From Bacillota bacterium (lineage in GTDB: Bacteria > Bacillota > Clostridia > Christensenellales > Aristaeellaceae): a stretch of 6,086 bases of DNA. The position numbers and the translations under genes are program-made. Positions 5,263 to 6,086 of the stretch are shown one piece after another (the first letter of the stretch is position 1; each line of letters opens with the position of its first letter). The stretch is from assembly GCA_023443705.1 (NCBI GenBank), contig JAEZTD010000097.1:1-6086 (forward strand). The letters run 5' to 3'. The notes under the pieces are model-generated. The model saw only the letters and a program-made list of their open reading frames with translations. It was not told where the DNA came from and did no database searches.

Positions 5263-6086
5263 CTAATCGCGCAGCCCTTCAAGCCGCGCGGAGGGATCGG
5301 CGTTCAGCGAAAGATCCGCCAGCGCGCCGGACATCAGACAGTAGAAGGCGGCGCTGCCGATCATCTCCGCGTTATCGGTGCAGAGCCGGGCGGGCGGCAG
5401 AAAGACTTCGAGCCCCGCCTCAGAGCCTTCGCGTTCCAGCGACCGCCGAAGCAGCAGATTGGCCGCCACGCCGCCCGCCGCCGCCACGCGCTTCGCGCCG
5501 GAATCCACGGCAGCGCACACCGTCTTTTCCACCAGCATCGAGACCACCGCTTTCCGGAAAGAAGCGGCAAACCCCGGCTGATCGATGGGCTTTCCTTGTT
5601 GGCGGAGCGTGTGGGCCTGATTGATCACAGCGGTCTTGAGGCCGCTGAAGGAGAAGTCGTATGGCCCCTGGGTGGAAACCCTGGGAAAGTGATAGGCCCC
5701 GTCGTCTCCGGTTTCCGCCAATTTATCGAGAAGCGGCCCCCCTGGATAGGGGATGTCCAGCACCCGGGCAACCTTGTCGAAGGCTTCGCCCGCGGCGTCG
5801 TCCGTCGTCCGCCCCAGAAGGCGGTACGCGCCGTAGCGCTCCACAAAAACGATGTGGCTGTGCCCGCCCGACGCGACAAGGCAGACGAAGGGCGGCTCCA
5901 GTTCCGGGTGCGCCAGGTAGTTGGCGCTCACGTGCCCCTCGATGTGGTTAACGGGGATCAGCGGCAGGTTCCGCGCATAGGCAAAAGCCTTCGCCCAACT
6001 GTACTTCATCGCCATCACCACTGTCGGCGGCGTCGCCACCGACTGGGCCAACGACGGCGTTTTCGGCGACGGCTGGCACTTCCTCG
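5263..6086 (-). CDS. tsaD: tRNA N6-adenosine threonylcarbamoyltransferase TsaD, 5' part missing; homology ends near 6000
   Basis: TsaD (formerly Gcp/YgjD), working with TsaB and TsaE, transfers the threonylcarbamoyl group to A37 of ANN-decoding tRNAs to make t6A. From 6000 to the TAG at 5263-5265 the product of 245 residues is clearly TsaD. It has WAKAFAYARNLPLIPVNHIE, the metal-binding HIEGH (5932-5946), the loop VASGGHSHIVFVE, DDAAGEAFDKVARVLD, YPGGPLLDKLA, DFSFSGLKTAV, AAGGVAANLLLRR and the C-terminal metal-binding DNAEMIG (5357-5377). About 90 N-terminal residues of a usual ~340 are absent. The frame stays open to the window edge, but upstream of 6000 the residues (ATPPTVVMAMKY) do not resemble TsaD, which should read like GPGLVGALLVGVS there. 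The TTG at 6049-6051 is therefore not a credible start. The gene is cut by a misjoin, a rearrangement or the contig end. Confidence 0.88.
   Translation of the reverse strand, partial: RKCQPSPKTPSLAQSVATPPTVVMAMKYSWAKAFAYARNLPLIPVNHIEGHVSANYLAHPELEPPFVCLVASGGHSHIVFVERYGAYRLLGRTTDDAAGEAFDKVARVLDIPYPGGPLLDKLAETGDDGAYHFPRVSTQGPYDFSFSGLKTAVINQAHTLRQQGKPIDQPGFAASFRKAVVSMLVEKTVCAAVDSGAKRVAAAGGVAANLLLRRSLEREGSEAGLEVFLPPARLCTDNAEMIGSAAFYCLMSGALADLSLNADPSARLEGLRD
5981..6086 (+). other. Possible foreign plus-strand coding fragment at the right edge
   Basis: From 6001 to the window edge the plus strand reads as a gene fragment in the frame of codons starting at 6002: YFIAITTVGGVATDWANDGV and onward to FGDGWHFL. 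Of these 28 codons, 24 end in C and only two end in T, as expected for real coding in a GC-rich genome. The frame is closed by TAG at 5978-5980, inside sequence that is clearly tsaD on the other strand. I do not recognise the protein. The pattern suggests an unrelated gene joined to tsaD near 6000. Confidence 0.4.

Overview
The window looks like a GC-rich (by eye, near 60 % G+C) chromosomal segment from a Bacillota bacterium, most likely a high-GC member of the Clostridia. The evidence is a run of genes typical of that phylum: mini-RNase III (mrnC), the 23S rRNA methyltransferase rlmB, the ribosome-associated endonuclease rae1/yacP and the sporulation/stationary-phase sigma factor sigH, followed by tuf. 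All recognisable genes are on the minus strand, so transcription runs from high to low coordinates.

Layout in transcription order. (1) 5263-6086: the 3' three-quarters of tsaD, a tRNA t6A modification gene. Its TsaD-like sequence stops abruptly near 6000, and the last 86 bases read better as plus-strand coding sequence of something else, so a misjoin or rearrangement is suspected. (2) 4795-5262: a gene-free stretch with head-to-tail DnaA boxes (two perfect TTATCCACA, two one-mismatch) and a good promoter reading into rhaB. (3) 4794 down to 577: a tight five-gene unit rhaB-mrnC-rlmB-rae1-sigH, with 4-nt overlaps (rhaB/mrnC, rlmB/rae1) or 4-nt gaps (mrnC/rlmB, rae1/sigH). Except for rhaB, these genes concern RNA processing and transcription. 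rhaB, a rhamnulokinase, is the odd passenger. (4) 225-576: a gene-free stretch ending in a near-consensus sigma-A promoter. (5) 151-224: tRNA-Gly(CCC), and 1-108: the first 36 codons of tuf, apparently co-transcribed from that promoter.

Most genes are ordinary housekeeping functions. The points worth a second look are the DnaA-box cluster downstream of tsaD, the coupling of a sugar kinase to mrnC, the ~170-residue Gly/Arg/Lys/Asp-rich extension with tandem 17-residue repeats on RlmB, the tRNA-led tuf transcript, and the suspicious right end. I do not see a convincing undescribed system. The DnaA-box cluster is the strongest non-genic signal.
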